Shown: in pieces, positions 43,930 to 56,465 of the stretch | Layout: each line of letters starts with the position of its first letter | Position numbering within the stretch: position 1 is the first letter of the stretch | DNA from: Physella acuta | Lineage: Eukaryota > Mollusca > Gastropoda > Physidae | Length of the DNA stretch: 64,000 nt | NCBI RefSeq assembly: GCF_028476545.1 | Contig: NW_026731989.1 | Span: 334,501-398,500 of the forward strand | Reading direction: 5' to 3' | The notes under the pieces: model-generated | The model's database searches: none | Seen by the model: only the letters and a program-made list of their open reading frames with translations | Told to the model about the DNA's origin: nothing | Translations under genes and position numbers: made by a program

Positions 43930-44644
43930 GCAGGGGATGAGGGGACGGACCCCAGCCTAAAGACTGGTGTAGCCTAACCTACCCCGTCCTGCCGCAGGTG
44001 AACGATGGTTGACGCCGCGCGATAACGGAGTTCGCGTAGGAAAGTGAAGACTGCTCGGCGTGCGTGCGATACGGTAGGGCCGCCAGCCACCGTTGGCCGT
44101 GTGCGGAACAGGCGAAACAATACTAGCGTTCAGGCAGGCTTCAATCTCGCTCTAGTCGCCTCATTGTGTGGGATATTTGAACAGTTCTCTCCCTGCTAAT
44201 GTTTCACTTGATTGTGATCTTTTCTTCATTTAATAGTGTTTGTGATTTCATTATTTAACTTGGAAAATACTAGTTAAAGCAATATAGTTACTTCCGAAAA
44301 AAATAATTAAATATATCAAAACAAAAGATCTTCATGTGTAATTAATATAATTTATTTGTATTTACATTTTTAAAGTAAACTTCATTATATATGTGTGTTT
44401 ATAATTGTATTAGAGTTGAGTGTAGTTGGCGATTTCACTAAACTAAATATTCCGTGTGACTTTAAACTTTGTGAAGTGTAACAAAAAAAAGTTGTGTGTA
44501 TAGTCACTGGTCACGTGGTAATTTTCAAATTTCCGGAATTCTGCTCACATTGATCAAGCGGATTAACCGTTGGATTTCCTCGTGCCTGGCTCAGTAGACA
44601 ACATCCACCACCATCCAGACCCAACCCCTGCACGTGTTTGAAGG
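43930..44644 (+). other. CpG-rich segment; possible 5' exon region
   Basis: 43990-44160 is much richer in CpG than the rest of the window (GACGCCGCGCGATAACGG, GCTCGGCGTGCGTGCG). After an AT-rich stretch, 44585-44644 ends GTGTTTGAAGG/GTGAGTTG, a good donor. A promoter or noncoding first exon is possible. No start codon with a recognisable product is visible. Confidence 0.25.
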
Positions 44645-44924
44645 GTGAGTTGTATCTAAGTCAGGCTGCTCCGCGGAGCATAATTATATCAGGTTTATTT
44701 CACTCTCATCACAATTGCACATGCAACTCTCTGACATGCAGACGATTGTCTGTACAGCACTTCTGATAAAAGTTGAAAACTTCTGGTGATAATAACGCCA
44801 ATAATTGAACGGTTAGAGTTTGAAAGTGGCACAAATCGCAGCCATCTTTTATTTACAGCTTAAAAATATGCCCAACAGAATTTAGTTGCTGGCTTGAGCA
44901 TAGCTGTTTATTTTTGTTTTGTGT
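44645..44924. other. Spacer, nothing recognised
   Basis: Unique sequence, no supported feature. Confidence 0.4.
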
Positions 44925-45055
44925 GAGTGTGTGTGCGTTTGTGTGTGTGTGTGTGCGTTTGTGTGAGTGTGATTGTGCTAGAGAGGGAACACAATATGTC
45001 CACTGTATGGGGGTCTGTGTGGGGATCTGTGGGGGGATCTGTGTGGGGGATCAGG
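44925..45055. repeat. GT-rich repeats
   Basis: A GTGTGTGCGTTT microsatellite (44925-44975) and a short GGGGATCTGTGTG repeat (45005-45055). Confidence 0.8.
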
Positions 45056-45164
45056 GTGCCACAATAGCTGGAACATAAGCCGCTCTCTGTGTAGTGCAAT
45101 CATTATTCTGAATGCACTTCCAGCCCAAGAATAGACTTTTCACTAATCTAACCCGTCAATAGAG

Positions 45165-45300
45165 TGGCTTGAATGATTTGGTGGGAAATGAAAAAAGGTG
45201 GTTTTAACTCAAGACCTACGTGGGTGGTTAAAGTGGCTGAGGAAATGGAATACAGTGGTTGCTGTGGTTTAGATAATTTGGTGGGAAATGAAACATGGTG
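45165..45300. repeat. Diverged duplication beside TA repeat
   Basis: ATTTGGTGGGAAATGAAA followed by AAGGTGG or CATGGTGG occurs twice (about 45176 and 45277), roughly 100 bp apart. The second copy runs straight into the TA repeat. Confidence 0.7.
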
Positions 45301-45301
45301 G

Positions 45302-45304
<3 letters not shown>

Positions 45305-45387
<83 letters not shown>
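45305..45387. repeat. TA dinucleotide repeat, about 83 bp
   Basis: Uninterrupted TA run. Confidence 0.97.
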
Positions 45388-45391
<4 letters not shown>

Positions 45392-46134
45392 TTCTCTTTT
45401 AAACCTGACGGTCTATGGGGCAAGTGAAGTAGAGTTCACTTGTTTCTTTTTTTATATATCAGGCCGTTATTACTTTGCATCGGCAAGGCAAGCACGACCG
45501 TTGCGGCCTGACGCAATCATCATGCCGATTTGTCTGGTTTGATATTTTTAATAGTTGCCATTTAACTAATACCAGCGGTTCCCTGTGGTTAGGTCTGGAA
45601 TTTGGTTAAGCAATGGAAGGCAATGCGAGATTATGATCTGTGGCATTTACTGACTTGTCGGCCTATTTTAAGCTGGGGGGGGGGGGGGTGAATGGTGGTT
45701 CATAATGCTAGCCGGTTGACGTTTTTTTTTACTGCTAGCTGACGGGGTTTTATACTGCTAGCTGCTAGAGGGATTTACAGCTAGCTGTAGGGGTTTTAAT
45801 TTTTATACTGCTACTTGTTAGAGGTTTTTTTTTTATTTCTATCTGATGACTGTACCGCTTAATTTTGTTACTAACTGGGGAAAGGTTTGGGGGGGGGGGG
45901 GGGGTTACTGCTAGCTGGCTGCTGTACTGATACCTAACGGATCATAATTTTTTACTGCTAGCTAATGCGTTTTTTTGTCAATTAAGTCTATGTTCGCTAC
46001 AAACACTGATGCGATTTTTTTATAAACATCCTGTTAAACATATAGACCTACACCTCCTGTTACACATATAGACCTACACGTCCTGTTAAAAACTTCATGT
46101 ACATCAACGTGTATAACCTAGTGTGTAACTAGTA
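45388..46134. other. Spacer with homopolymers and TGCTAGCT repeat
   Basis: G runs near 45676-45688 and 45889-45905. 45705-45965 has diverged units around ACTGCTAGCTG. No supported gene. Confidence 0.55.
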
Positions 46135-46845
46135 CACATTCTGTACCAACCAGTACACCACCACTGTACCAACATTAACACCCCTTGTATATCACCCTGT
46201 ACACCCCTATATATCACCCTGTACACACATGTGTACCACCTGTACACCCCCTGTGTACCAACCTGTACACTCCCGTGTACCAACATGTACACTCCCTGTG
46301 TACCAACCTGTACACCCAAGTGTACCAACCTGTACACCACCTCAGTAGCAACCTGTGCACCTTCTTTGTACCACCCTGTACACCCCTGTGTATCAACCTG
46401 TACACCCTATGTGTACCAACCTATACACACATGTGTATTAACCTATACACTCTATGTGTACCAACCTTTACACTCATGTGTATTAACCTGTACACCCTAT
46501 GTGTACCAACCTATACACACATGTGTACCAACCTGTACACTCCCATGTACCAACCTGTACACCCAAGTGTACCAACCTGTACACCACCTCAGTAGCAACC
46601 TGTGCACCTTCTTTGTACCACCCTGTACACCCCTGTGTATCAACCTGTACACCCCCCGTGTACCAACCTGTACACTCCCATGTACCAACCTGTACACCCA
46701 AGTGTACCAACCTGTACACCACCTCAGTAGCAACCTGTGCACCTTCTTTGTACCACCCTGTACACCCCTGTGTATCAACCTGTACACCCCCCGTGTACCA
46801 ACCTGTACACTCCCATGTACCAACCTGTACCCCTTGTTTACCAAA
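46135..46845. repeat. 22-bp minisatellite with 135-bp higher order
   Basis: Units of about 22 bp (GTACCAACCTGTACACTCCC type), each with a TGTACA palindrome. The marker CTCAGTAGCAACCTGTGCAC is at 46341, 46588 and 46723, so the last two blocks are 135 bp apart and nearly identical. Long frames on both strands (up to 227 codons) are artefacts. Confidence 0.94.
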
Positions 46846-46877
46846 CTGTCGCAACTTGATCAAACCCATACAACACT

Positions 46878-46898
46878 CCCCCCCCCCCCCCCCCCCCC
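46878..46898 (+). repeat. Poly-C run, 21 bases
   Basis: Uninterrupted C homopolymer. Confidence 0.93.
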
Positions 46899-48650
46899 GA
46901 TGTATCGAACATGAGATCGATAGCCCAGCAGTTAATGTGGAATTATCTGAGTTGATTTCACACCGGTGTTCAATCAAATTACGCCTGGAATTTTTATCCA
47001 CCCCGCGGCTCAACTTTCTCAATTCTAACCGTGGGTGTTCACTCCCGGCAGCGAGATCATTTCAACACTACAGATAACATAATTACGTAGAACACTAATG
47101 TACATCTTCGTAAAACTAAAGCTCGCAACTATAGCCGTGTGTCTGCTGTCGCTGATCTACCTAAAACCAACTCACGGCGCGCGAATCACTACTCACCATC
47201 ACCACTAAATATTTCTCTCTCGTTGCGGCAGACAACACAATTAGCCCGTGGCAGGCTAGGGTCTTATTGAATCACTTGTAATAATTACGCCCCTTGTTTT
47301 CATTACCTCCCTTTGAAGGCTCCCGCTGTTAAGCAAACCCAATAATCTGGTGGAGTGGCCGCCCCTGTATGAAGCCCCACTAACTAGCATGCATCATGTA
47401 TCGAGGTGATCTCACCTTGGCCAGTCACACTTGTCACTGTGAGAGGGAAATCAAAATGGCCGCTGTTGGGTTTTTTTTCCCTCTGACTGACAGGCTCTTT
47501 GTGGAAGGGGGAGGGGCGTATAATTAAAAATAATTACAAAACTTGGCCCCATGTGTTGTTTCTAATAAACATATGTCGTTGTTTTACTATCGCGAACAGC
47601 AGAATGGTATATCATATACCTGTGTAAATTAAAACAATATAAATGCAAAGTAAGACAAAATGTAAAATATGGGAACCGATTATTATAAGTTAGAATAACA
47701 ATGCATCGATAATTCGATATCCAATACCAAAACATGTAATAATCAATATTAATACATTTACACATTGGTTGTAGCACCCATCAAACTGTGCACTCAGAAG
47801 TACTGTAACTTTTTAACATCAAGTTGGCAATAAAGTCACTGACAGATTTAAAAACAATCTGGCTTACTCTTATGGCAATAGAGATCTAGCACTCATAAAT
47901 TTTCAATTTATAGTTTTAGGTTTTACATTTCACAGTATTATATTTCAAATTCATTTTTTGTTTAAATTCGAACCGCTTTAAATTGCTTAAGGTTTTATTT
48001 TCGCAAATGTTAATGAAAAAGTAGTTGTTTCTATCCTGTACTAAATACATTCTTAGCTGCACTTTAATTGTATCAATAGCAAAACATGATAGATTCATTT
48101 TGCTAATTAGTTGATAAACCAAACGCTTTTTTTAAACGAAGGCTATTATCAGCCGGCTTTTTAAAAAAACTGGTCTTAAGTAATGAATCGTTAAGAATCT
48201 GTTATGAATAATTTATTTCTCGAGTATGTGACGTCACAGCGAGGATTGCCTCATGTCAGACACTCAGCGGACATGACAGGTGAGTTCAGTGACAGGTGCC
48301 ACTTAGGCGGCGACTGTTATGACAGTTGGGCCGCTTACCACCTGTCAAGTCTGACAACTGAAACACTTACAGTACACTTGTAGAGACGCACACACTCATC
48401 TCACGGCGACGTTTGCTTGTCGAAATTACTTGCTGAAATATCTCTTAAAACACATTCTTATACAGCGCAACATTTAAAATGAAATCCCCCCCACCCCCAA
48501 CGAATCAGGTACACTATTAACCACCAATCAAGATCCCCGCCGTTTCACATCATTAATATTAATGAATATGTAAATTTCCAAATCAGCCTCTGGCAAACGC
48601 TGTCTATAAATCCTGTCTATGTAGGAGAGGTTACAACGCAGTCAACTATT
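46899..48650. other. Spacer, nothing recognised
   Basis: About 1.75 kb of mostly AT-rich unique DNA. CATGACAG/GTGAGTTC near 48277 resembles a donor but stands alone. No coding frame, RNA gene or element end supported. Confidence 0.45.
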
Positions 48651-48955
48651 TTCTCTTTCTTACCTCCCCTGCCCTATTACTCTCCCCTTCTCTATCCGTC
48701 TCTACTATTTCTTGTCCATTATCTAATTCTTCCATCTCTTCTGTTTTCTACCTCCGTGTTTCTCTCAATCCTAATCCCCCATTGTGCCCACCTATCTTTA
48801 CCTCTACAACTTGCTATATTTCCTGCTTATTCTCTAAGATCTGCAATCCTTTCCAAACTTATTTTCTTTCTTTCTCTCCATTTTCAACGCAAACACTACT
48901 CCACTGTCATCCCTCCATCCCCCCCCCCCCAAACCCACCTCCTTCTCGCGTCTCT
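48651..48955. repeat. Pyrimidine-rich tract
   Basis: About 300 bp strongly biased to C and T on the plus strand (TCTCCCCTTCTCTATCC and similar), with a short C run near 48920. A 103-codon frame here follows from composition. Confidence 0.7.
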
Positions 48956-49419
48956 GTTAATTGACCTTGACATTGAATCTAAGAGAAAGCGACATTTATT
49001 TCTGTTGACACATGTTCTTTGTTGTCTGCATGTTAACTACTCGAAACAAAACTTAGCAAAGTTGTAGCGAGCTCAACGTAATATATCGCGGGAGTTAACA
49101 TCAAAATTGCTGCCGTCACAGCCATGGTTTGATTCGAAAATTTTAAACTCTAACTGCTTTTACCTGACTTTAAAAATAATAACATGACATTAACCTTTTT
49201 GTTAAGATCGTAAAATATTTATTTACGTTTTTATAAGTATAATTTTCTAGATCCTCTTCGCGCACTTGCGTGAAAAATCTGGCCAAGTGTTTGAGTATCA
49301 GGAACGTGAACTCGTCCAGACAGCACCAATAACTCGATCTATTGCCAGAGTGTTGGCTCATAGTAAGGTGACGATCCGCGTAAACACAAATATCATCGCC
49401 AAGTTTTCAGACATCAAAA
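48956..49419. other. Spacer, nothing recognised
   Basis: Two small overlapping frames on opposite strands (49170-49469) are unsupported. Confidence 0.4.
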
Positions 49420-49530
49420 ATAGATGTGCTACAGATACTAAAATAGATGTGCTACAGATACTAAAATAGATGTGCTACAGATACTAAAATAGATGTGCTA
49501 CATAAACTAAAATAGATGTGCTACAGATAA
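49420..49530. repeat. 23-bp repeat, about 5 copies
   Basis: Unit AAATAGATGTGCTACAGATA plus CTA, with one copy reading CTACATAAACTA. Confidence 0.88.
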
Positions 49531-49729
49531 AATCTATCCTAGGCAGGGTTGTCATATAGAGGAGATTGCCTCGGATCAAAGTCAGCCATAAACATAAGAT
49601 TGGATGTCAGGTGAAGCGGTTATAGACACACTAGTCTATTTGACGTGAGTCCGTGAAACTTTGTATAAGAAACTTATTCCACATATTGCAGGCGATTGGT
49701 TCTACATACATGCACGTACATGTAGTTAG

Positions 49730-49731
<2 letters not shown>

Positions 49732-49821
<90 letters not shown>
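49732..49821. repeat. TA dinucleotide repeat, about 90 bp
   Basis: Uninterrupted TA run. Confidence 0.97.
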
Positions 49822-49822
<1 letters not shown>

Positions 49823-49884
49823 GGAGCAAGAAAGACATACTCATATGATAGTACGTGTGAGACAAAAACGTAAACAGCATACAT

Positions 49885-50110
49885 AAAAGCTAATGTTCTA
49901 AATTTTGTATGATGGGAACGCTCAACACATACGTTTGTATGTGATGGAAATGTCTATAGTTAATGTTATCAAATAAATGTGTATGTAGTGGAAGTGGATG
50001 TGTTAAACACATACTTTGGCGTGTGATTGAAGTGCCTATAAATAAAATGCTAAACACATAAGTTTGTATGTAGTGTGAGTGCCTATAGTTAATGTGCTAA
50101 ACGTTTGTGT
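49885..50110. repeat. Imperfect repeat of about 60 bp
   Basis: Three to four diverged copies of a segment with AACACATACGTTTGTATGT, GATGGAA and CCTATAGTTAATG. Confidence 0.65.
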
Positions 50111-50149
50111 AAGGACAAAGTGTGTTCATACATGGCACCTCTCGGCCTA

Positions 50150-50255
50150 ATACAAGAAACAATTCGGCGTGAGATTACCATCTGCTCACCATCAGATGTG
50201 GGATGTGAACCCGTGCCAATTCAAACGACTTAGTTGGGATTCCACTCCATCAGTT
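50150..50255 (-). mobile_element. tRNA-like SINE head (possible)
   Basis: In minus sense a good B box GGTTCACATCC (near 50205) follows an A-box-like TGATGGAGTGGAATC by about 35 bases. No diagnostic tail; a decayed tRNA-derived SINE is the likeliest reading. Confidence 0.35.
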
Positions 50256-50404
50256 AGTGTTATCGGTTTAGGTTTTGCCTTAGTTAAGCAAACAGTCCTT
50301 GATGAACTTGATCATTCTTTGCTGTAAAGTTTCCTGATTTTTCTAAGACTTATTATAACGATAAAGTAGTTAAGTAAATGGTTAAATCTGATAGCCTTAC
50401 TACA

Positions 50405-50752
50405 TCTGTATCTGGTAGAGTTAATGCTGACTACACCACTGTATCTGGTAGACTTAATGTTGTATCTGATATAGTTAATGTTGTATCTGAGGTAGTTAAT
50501 GTTGTATCTGGTAGAGTTAATGTTGTATCTGGTAGAGTTAATGTTGTATCTGGTAGAGTTAATGTTGTATCTGGTAGAGTTAATGTTGTATCTGATAGAG
50601 TTAATGTTGTATCTGAGGTAGTTAATGTTGTATCTGGTAGAGTTAATGTTGTATCTGGTAGAATTAATGTTGTATCTGGTAGAATTAATGTTGTATCTGG
50701 AAGAATTAATGTTGTATCTGATAGAGTTAATGCTGACTATACCAGAGTTTCA
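50405..50752. repeat. 21-bp minisatellite, about 16 copies
   Basis: Unit GTTAATGTTGTATCTGGTAG plus A. Seven codons long, so a 128-codon frame (VNVVSGR repeats) stays open. Variants GATAGAG and GAGGTAG recur in a pattern suggesting block duplication. The flanking copies have GCTGACTACACC in place of GTTGTATCTGG. Confidence 0.93.
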
Positions 50753-51084
50753 AGTCAATGCTGACTACTCTGTTGTATCTCAGGATACCGTGTATACCTT
50801 GTTCTCCAGTTAATTTTAGTGCTGAGATTTGAAGGAATTGAATTGTAACAAATTCTTTAGTCTGGCTGAGTACAGAGCATTAGCATGTCCCTGTTGTTTG
50901 GCCGTCCTCAAGTGCCGGTACTTTTGAGTTCTTTAAGGACACTTTGTGCCATTCAATGTTTCCATGGCAACGTCTACTGTGGCGTGTTTGTTTACTGGTG
51001 ACGTAAATCACAGGCCATTCCTTCTGATCAACGGGCAGCGATCAGAATATGGCCATCTTGTTTGACGTTGGAGTAGTGATCACA
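50753..51084. other. Spacer, nothing recognised
   Basis: Unique sequence, no supported feature. Confidence 0.45.
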
Positions 51085-51245
51085 ATGGCCAACTGGTTTG
51101 ATTGTGGCCTACTGGTTTGGTTGTGTGTGGTCTACTGGTTTGATTGTGGCCTACTGGTTTGATTGTGGCCCATTGGTTTGATTGTGGCCTACTGGTTTGA
51201 TTGTGGCCTACTGGTTTGATTGTGGCCTACTGGTTTGATTCTTAA
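51085..51245. repeat. 19-bp minisatellite, about 8 copies
   Basis: Unit TACTGGTTTGATTGTGGCC. The left copies are degenerate (GGTTGTGTGTGGTC). Confidence 0.92.
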
Positions 51246-51689
51246 GAAGATAAAAGAATGGCCATTACTTATGATCAATTACTTAGTAATTGAGTGTAAT
51301 AAAACTAAAAACAAGAAGAGTTAATTATATTGTACATTTTATATATTTATGTGACCAATCTGTATGACCAACAAAATGTCGGAAGTGGCCAATCTGTAAA
51401 CACCGAGCACACTGGCCATTTGACCGACGGCCACTGGCCAACATGTGGTCACCCACCCACCCACAACATCGCCTTGCTGGCCGCAGCATGAAAACAATAT
51501 ACTAGCCAAAACAAACTCGGGGTGTAATAAGAGGAAGTGGCCGGAGGGCGGCTGCGCCAGACTGACCCCTGGTCAGATCGAATGGTGTCAAAATAAGCTC
51601 GAGTAGACCAATCTTGATTAGCTCCTCGAGACAGAGAGAAAAAAAACATCCTCAGTCTATTTTATCGTCAAATATTTTGTTGTAGCCGC
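51246..51689. other. Spacer, nothing recognised
   Basis: Scattered GGCCA and ACTGGCCA words but no clear repeat or gene. Confidence 0.4.
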
Positions 51690-51842
51690 TTTCATCTCCT
51701 CTCTGTTTGTGTCTAACCGAACAGTACCTTCATCTCCTCTCTGTTTGTGTCTAACCGAACAGTACCTTCATCTCCTCTCTGTTTGTGTCTAACCGAACAG
51801 TACCTTCATCTCCTCTCTGTTTGTGTCTAACCGAACAGTACC
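51690..51842. repeat. 38-bp minisatellite, 4 copies
   Basis: Four apparently identical copies of a unit with TTCATCTCCTCTCTGTTTG and TGTCTAACCGAACAGTACC. Confidence 0.95.
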
Positions 51843-51949
51843 TGGTCGTTCCTAGTTCTGTGAGCTTCAGACATACGTGTGGAAGGATTGGAGACGTGGA
51901 AAGTTGAGTTTGTAAATTGGTCAAACAGGAATGAGAGAACAGCTAAGCT

Positions 51950-52400
51950 TCCTCTATATAGACTGCATGTATAAACGTGTGAAGCTCCTCAATATAGACT
52001 GCATGTATAAATGTGTTTAGCTCCTCCATATAGACTGCAAGTATAAACGTGTTAAGCTCCTTCATATAGACTGCAAGTATAAACGTGTTTAGCTCCTCTA
52101 CGTAGACTGCAAGTATAAACTTGTTTAGCTTCTACGTAGACTGCAAGTATAAACGTGTTTAGCTCCTCCATATAGACTGCTTGTATAAACGTGTTTAACT
52201 CCTCTCCATGGACTGCAAGTATAAACGTGTTTAACTCCTCTTTATAGACTGCTGTTATAAATATGTTTAGCTCCTCCATATAGACTGCAAGTATAAACGT
52301 GTTTAGCTCCTCCATAAAGACTGCAGGTATAAACGTGTGTAGCTCCACAATACAGACTACAGTTAACAAAAAGTGTTTAGCTCTACTGCAGCTATAAAAT
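51950..52400. repeat. 37-bp minisatellite, about 12 copies
   Basis: Unit with AGCTCCTCCATATAGACTGC and AAGTATAAACGTGTTT, diverged among copies. A 105-codon minus frame (EELNTFI repeats) is an artefact. Confidence 0.9.
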
Positions 52401-52739
52401 GTGTCTGCTTGTTGTTGGTCATAGGGCGAACTAATGGCTCTATACTTTACTAAATGACACTTTCTAGTACGTTCTTACGGCTACAACATACGTATGTCAC
52501 GTGTCATTGATGTCATTGATGTGGGCTTTATTTGATGCATATCTTAAATAAAATAAAAGCAGCTAATGGTGTTCTGTTATTTCTCCGTCAGTTACATGTG
52601 TATACATTCTTTGTATCAACAGCAATATCATAAAATAGTAAATAGTCAACTTTGAACTTAACTGGTGTTCGTATGCATGAGTAACGGCCCCTCATTATCA
52701 GTAAGTCTTGGCGACAAATGAATACGTCTGATGCAAGTA

Positions 52740-52766
52740 GTTTGTGTGTGTGTGTGTGTGTGTGTA
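52740..52766. repeat. GT microsatellite
   Basis: Short GT run ending in GTATGTG. Confidence 0.9.
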
Positions 52767-54949
52767 TGTGCCTCAGACATGTAATTTACAGCGTCAGTTT
52801 GCCTTGCATGTTCGCTTTAGTATGACTGTTTTCAACATCGGCTTGTGAGGACTGATACAAATTTACACTAGTAATAATTATTTCTGACATGTAGTCTACT
52901 ATCATTCATTTAAGATGGTTTACTTGTACATAGATCTCATACTAAACGCCTAATTACAATTTTATTTTTAAACCTGAAAATGCTAATGTGTTATTAAATG
53001 GTGATTCAAGGGATTTTTGAATCGGTGTGGTGGGTTGAAGGGGTTTGGGCTTTTAAGTAGAGCTGAATAAATTTGGGATGAAAGAAAAAAAAATATTATA
53101 ACTATTATAAGCATCCGGAATGTTATGTTGAGTACAACGAGACACATCAAATAAAATATTATTCCCTTTCAAACATCTATATATGTAGTCCTGCCGCAGT
53201 TTTTATTTTTATTTTAAGTTAATTTATTTCAAACATTTAATAAAATAGTAATAATAATTTATTTTGTAGATTTATATAGTTTCAAATACATGAACATAAA
53301 TTGTATATGTAGTAATTAAATGGAGTAAATTTTGGTGTAAGATTTTGGGTGTCTATGCAATTGTACGTAGAACTTACAATTTGTATTTTCTTTCAAAATA
53401 ATATTACTTAAAAACACAGAATAAATATTCCTACTAATATGCTGCCTACATGTCGCAAAAAGCAGCCTACTTTGAATTTAGAAAAAACTGTCTGCGTACG
53501 AACGAACTCCTACCGCTTGCGACATGCACACATACACACATATACACACACGCACTACACACAATCGCAGTCAGACGATTGTCTACAGAGTTACATAACT
53601 TTCATCTTCACATGTCTCTATATGGGAAATAACTCATTCATCGAGTGACTGACCATGAAAGGGTGGGATCTCCGTCCCACTGAGATCAGAGATTAACACT
53701 AACCGTCTAGATTTGCGGTGTGTTGATCAGATGAATATACAATGGTCACGTCATCACTTCACTAGAGAGCTGGTTCTAAAAGCTGACGTTGAATGACATC
53801 TCGTTCTATTATTAATTGTTTTGTACATAGACATTTAATGATGTTGTATTGGGTCGTCCAATTTCGATGTATCTCGTGATAAACTAAACAACAAAGTTTG
53901 TTGTAACAAGAAATCTTGGCGTGTTCTAACAAAATAAGTAGAGATTTTGCACTAAAATATCCAGAGTTTTAATAAGACATTTAATGGTGATGTACTAATA
54001 CCTGTTGTGATGTTGTACCAGTATATCAAATGATGTACAAATATGTCTAGTTATGTCTAAGGATGCTGTACCAATAGGTCTAATAATGTTGTACCGAGAT
54101 TTTTAATGATGTTGTACCAAGATGTATAACGATGAACCAAGATTTCTAATGATGATAAGATGTGTTGTGATGTTGTACCAAGACGTCACCGTGTGGTAAA
54201 CAGAGACATGTACCAAACTGACAAGGATGTCATCACACGTGATCTATGTACCCCGCCACCTAGCGGTATCTTTGTTCACAAGCTCACAACAAGCTAGCAG
54301 AAGGTGTTACCAACAATGTCATTCTTCTGTTCACAAACATGTTCTATCGCAACCTACAAACATTCATAAACGTAAGCAAAAGTTGGCGGCTTGAACACAC
54401 CCGCTCAACTATGTTATTCTGTAACAGGTAGCGATGACAACAATGCCAAAGAACAATCAAAAGGATGTGTTCAGGCTACTGTTACGTTCCAGCTATTATG
54501 TAGCTATGAAGCATCACGTGATCTAGCAGGCGGCTGCAGAAAGAAGGGAAATTATCTTTTCCCTCGGCGCAGCAGGCAGCGTCATGGATGGTCGGAGAGA
54601 CGAGGTCGAAAAGAATTCGTTTAGGGGGAGTGAAATCAGTTTCTGGCACTGAGAAGAGTGTCTCAAACTAACGGTGTAGAAAGTCGTCCGTCTTAGTTGT
54701 GTGGGCGGGGTTTTTTTTTACTCAATTCTTTTAGCAGTTTAATATTCTTGTTGATCTGTTGTTTTTAGTATTATCGTCATATGTTCTTTGTGGTATTTTG
54801 GCAACTTTGAAATGTTTTTATGGTGTAGGGTTTCGTAGTGATAATGTTTTGTAGTTAATTTATTATGATCTTTTATATGTGTTGTTTTTATTGTTGGCAT
54901 TATCCTTGTTATGTTTTTTAGGCAAACATATGTTAGTATTGTGTCTACA
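52767..54949. other. Spacer with weak local repeats
   Basis: About 2.2 kb without a supported gene. 53515-53570 has CACACA words. 53820-54190 holds scattered diverged copies of AATGATGTTGTACCAAGAT. The 77-codon frame at 54391-54624 is unrecognised; its end (AGACGAGGTCGAAAAG) is Arg/Lys-rich. Confidence 0.45.
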
Positions 54950-55490
54950 ATTCTAATGTATTTTTTATATGTAGGTGTGCAAGGGTGCTAGTGTTAGGTT
55001 GTATGTGTGTGTTGAGGTGTGTGTGTGTGAGTGTTGTGTTGTGTTGTGTTGTATGTGTGTTAAGGTGAGTGTGTGTGAGTAACCTAGTGCTATGATGAAT
55101 TTGTATCGAGATGTGTGTGTACGAGTGTTGTGTTGTATGTGTGTTGAGGAGAGAGTTTGTGTGAGAGTGTTGTGTTGTATGTGTGTTGAGGTGAGTGTGT
55201 ATGTGAGAGTGTTGTGTTGTATGTGTGTTGAGGTGAGTGTGTATGTGAGAGTGTTGTGTTGTATGTGTGTTGAGGAGAGAGTGTGTGTGAGAATGTTGTG
55301 TTGTATGTGTGTTGAGGTAAGTGTGTGAGTGTTGTGTTGTATGTGTGTTGAGGTAAGTATGTGTGTGAGAGTGTTTTGCTGTATGTGTGTTGAGGTAAGT
55401 GTGTGAGTGTTGTGTTGTATGTGTGTTGAGGTAAGTATGTGTGTGAGAGTGTTTTGCTGTATGTGTGTTGAGGTAAGTGTCTAAGTTAGA
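54950..55490. repeat. GT-rich minisatellite, about 40-bp units
   Basis: Units of TGTGTTGTATGTGTGTTGAG followed by GTGAGTGTGTGTGAGAG or close variants. A 78-codon Cys-rich frame (VRVLCCMCVE repeats) is an artefact. Confidence 0.9.
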
Positions 55491-56284
55491 ATGACAAGAT
55501 TGGGTCAGCCGGTGTGATGTAACGAACTCTGTGTTATATTGACGTGAGGGATGAGTTAGAGTTCACTAGATGACACCAGACAATTGGGAAGAAACGCATT
55601 ACGTTTGCGGCATATTATTTACTTGTTATATGTCTTCGTAAGATGCTATAGTATTGAATAGTTGTCCGTATAACCCGCGCAATATGACGTCGACTCTTAA
55701 GAGCCTAATATTTTTATAGGCTTTTATTTAGCTCACAATGGTTGAGGAAAATTTCGCAACTCAATTGTAACCCACTCATAATGCACATTCAGTCTTTTAA
55801 GATATATTCATCTCCAATGACAATGCAAAAAAAATTGTTTTTCAAATCTAATTTGAAATTAGGTCAGTCACTAAAATTTAATTTAAGATTTACAAAATTC
55901 AATAATAAAATGAAAGATAACAAGATTAAATGCAGGCATTTTTCTGGCCAGTCCACCGATGCTAGGGATTGCTCTATCCATTGACCGTCAACTGGAACTG
56001 TTTATTCACGGCCGAGTGAATTTTTTTTTTCGGCAACTTCATTTAGAATGAACCAGGGTGTCTTGGTTCTCTCCTCCACCCCCGGGGCTTCACGGAAGTT
56101 GAAGTCAGCTGTCTGACCGCGCTAAAAAAGGTTTCCGTGTCCCGGAAATATTTAGACCTGCGTTGTTGGAGCTTCACTACATGCACCTCATTTACACATT
56201 ACAGAATTATTTTTTACCTGGAGTCATTGAAAAGCCATTAGCAATAATATTTAGCTTGAAGCAATTTGAAGTTTGTGGGATTTC
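55491..56284. other. Spacer, nothing recognised
   Basis: An 80-codon frame at 55742-55984 is Lys/Phe/Asn-rich and unrecognised. No element termini seen. Confidence 0.4.
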
Positions 56285-56324
56285 AAGTCGCGGCATGGTG
56301 GCTGGAAATTCTTAGTGACGGATA

Positions 56325-56465
56325 TTTGAGGGTAGGGGGGTATAGGGAGGATTGTTGAAGGGGTAGGGGGGTCATAGGGAGGGTTTTTGGGGGATAGGGG
56401 GTCATAGGGAGGGTTGTTGGGGGATAGGGGGGTATAGGGAGGGTTGTTGGAGGGTAGGGGAATTC
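56325..56465 (+). repeat. G-rich minisatellite, G4-prone
   Basis: About five units of roughly 32 bp: TAGGGGGGT(C)ATAGGGAGGG with TTGTTGG. Clusters of G3 to G6 runs are separated by short loops, so G-quadruplex formation on the plus strand is plausible. Confidence 0.9.

Noticed and set aside
2600-48290. Many isolated GTGAGT or GTAAGT words as exon ends (for example 10912, 23231, 48277)
   Set aside because: Such six-base words are expected about fifteen times per strand in 64 kb; only those with additional context were kept as low-confidence candidates.
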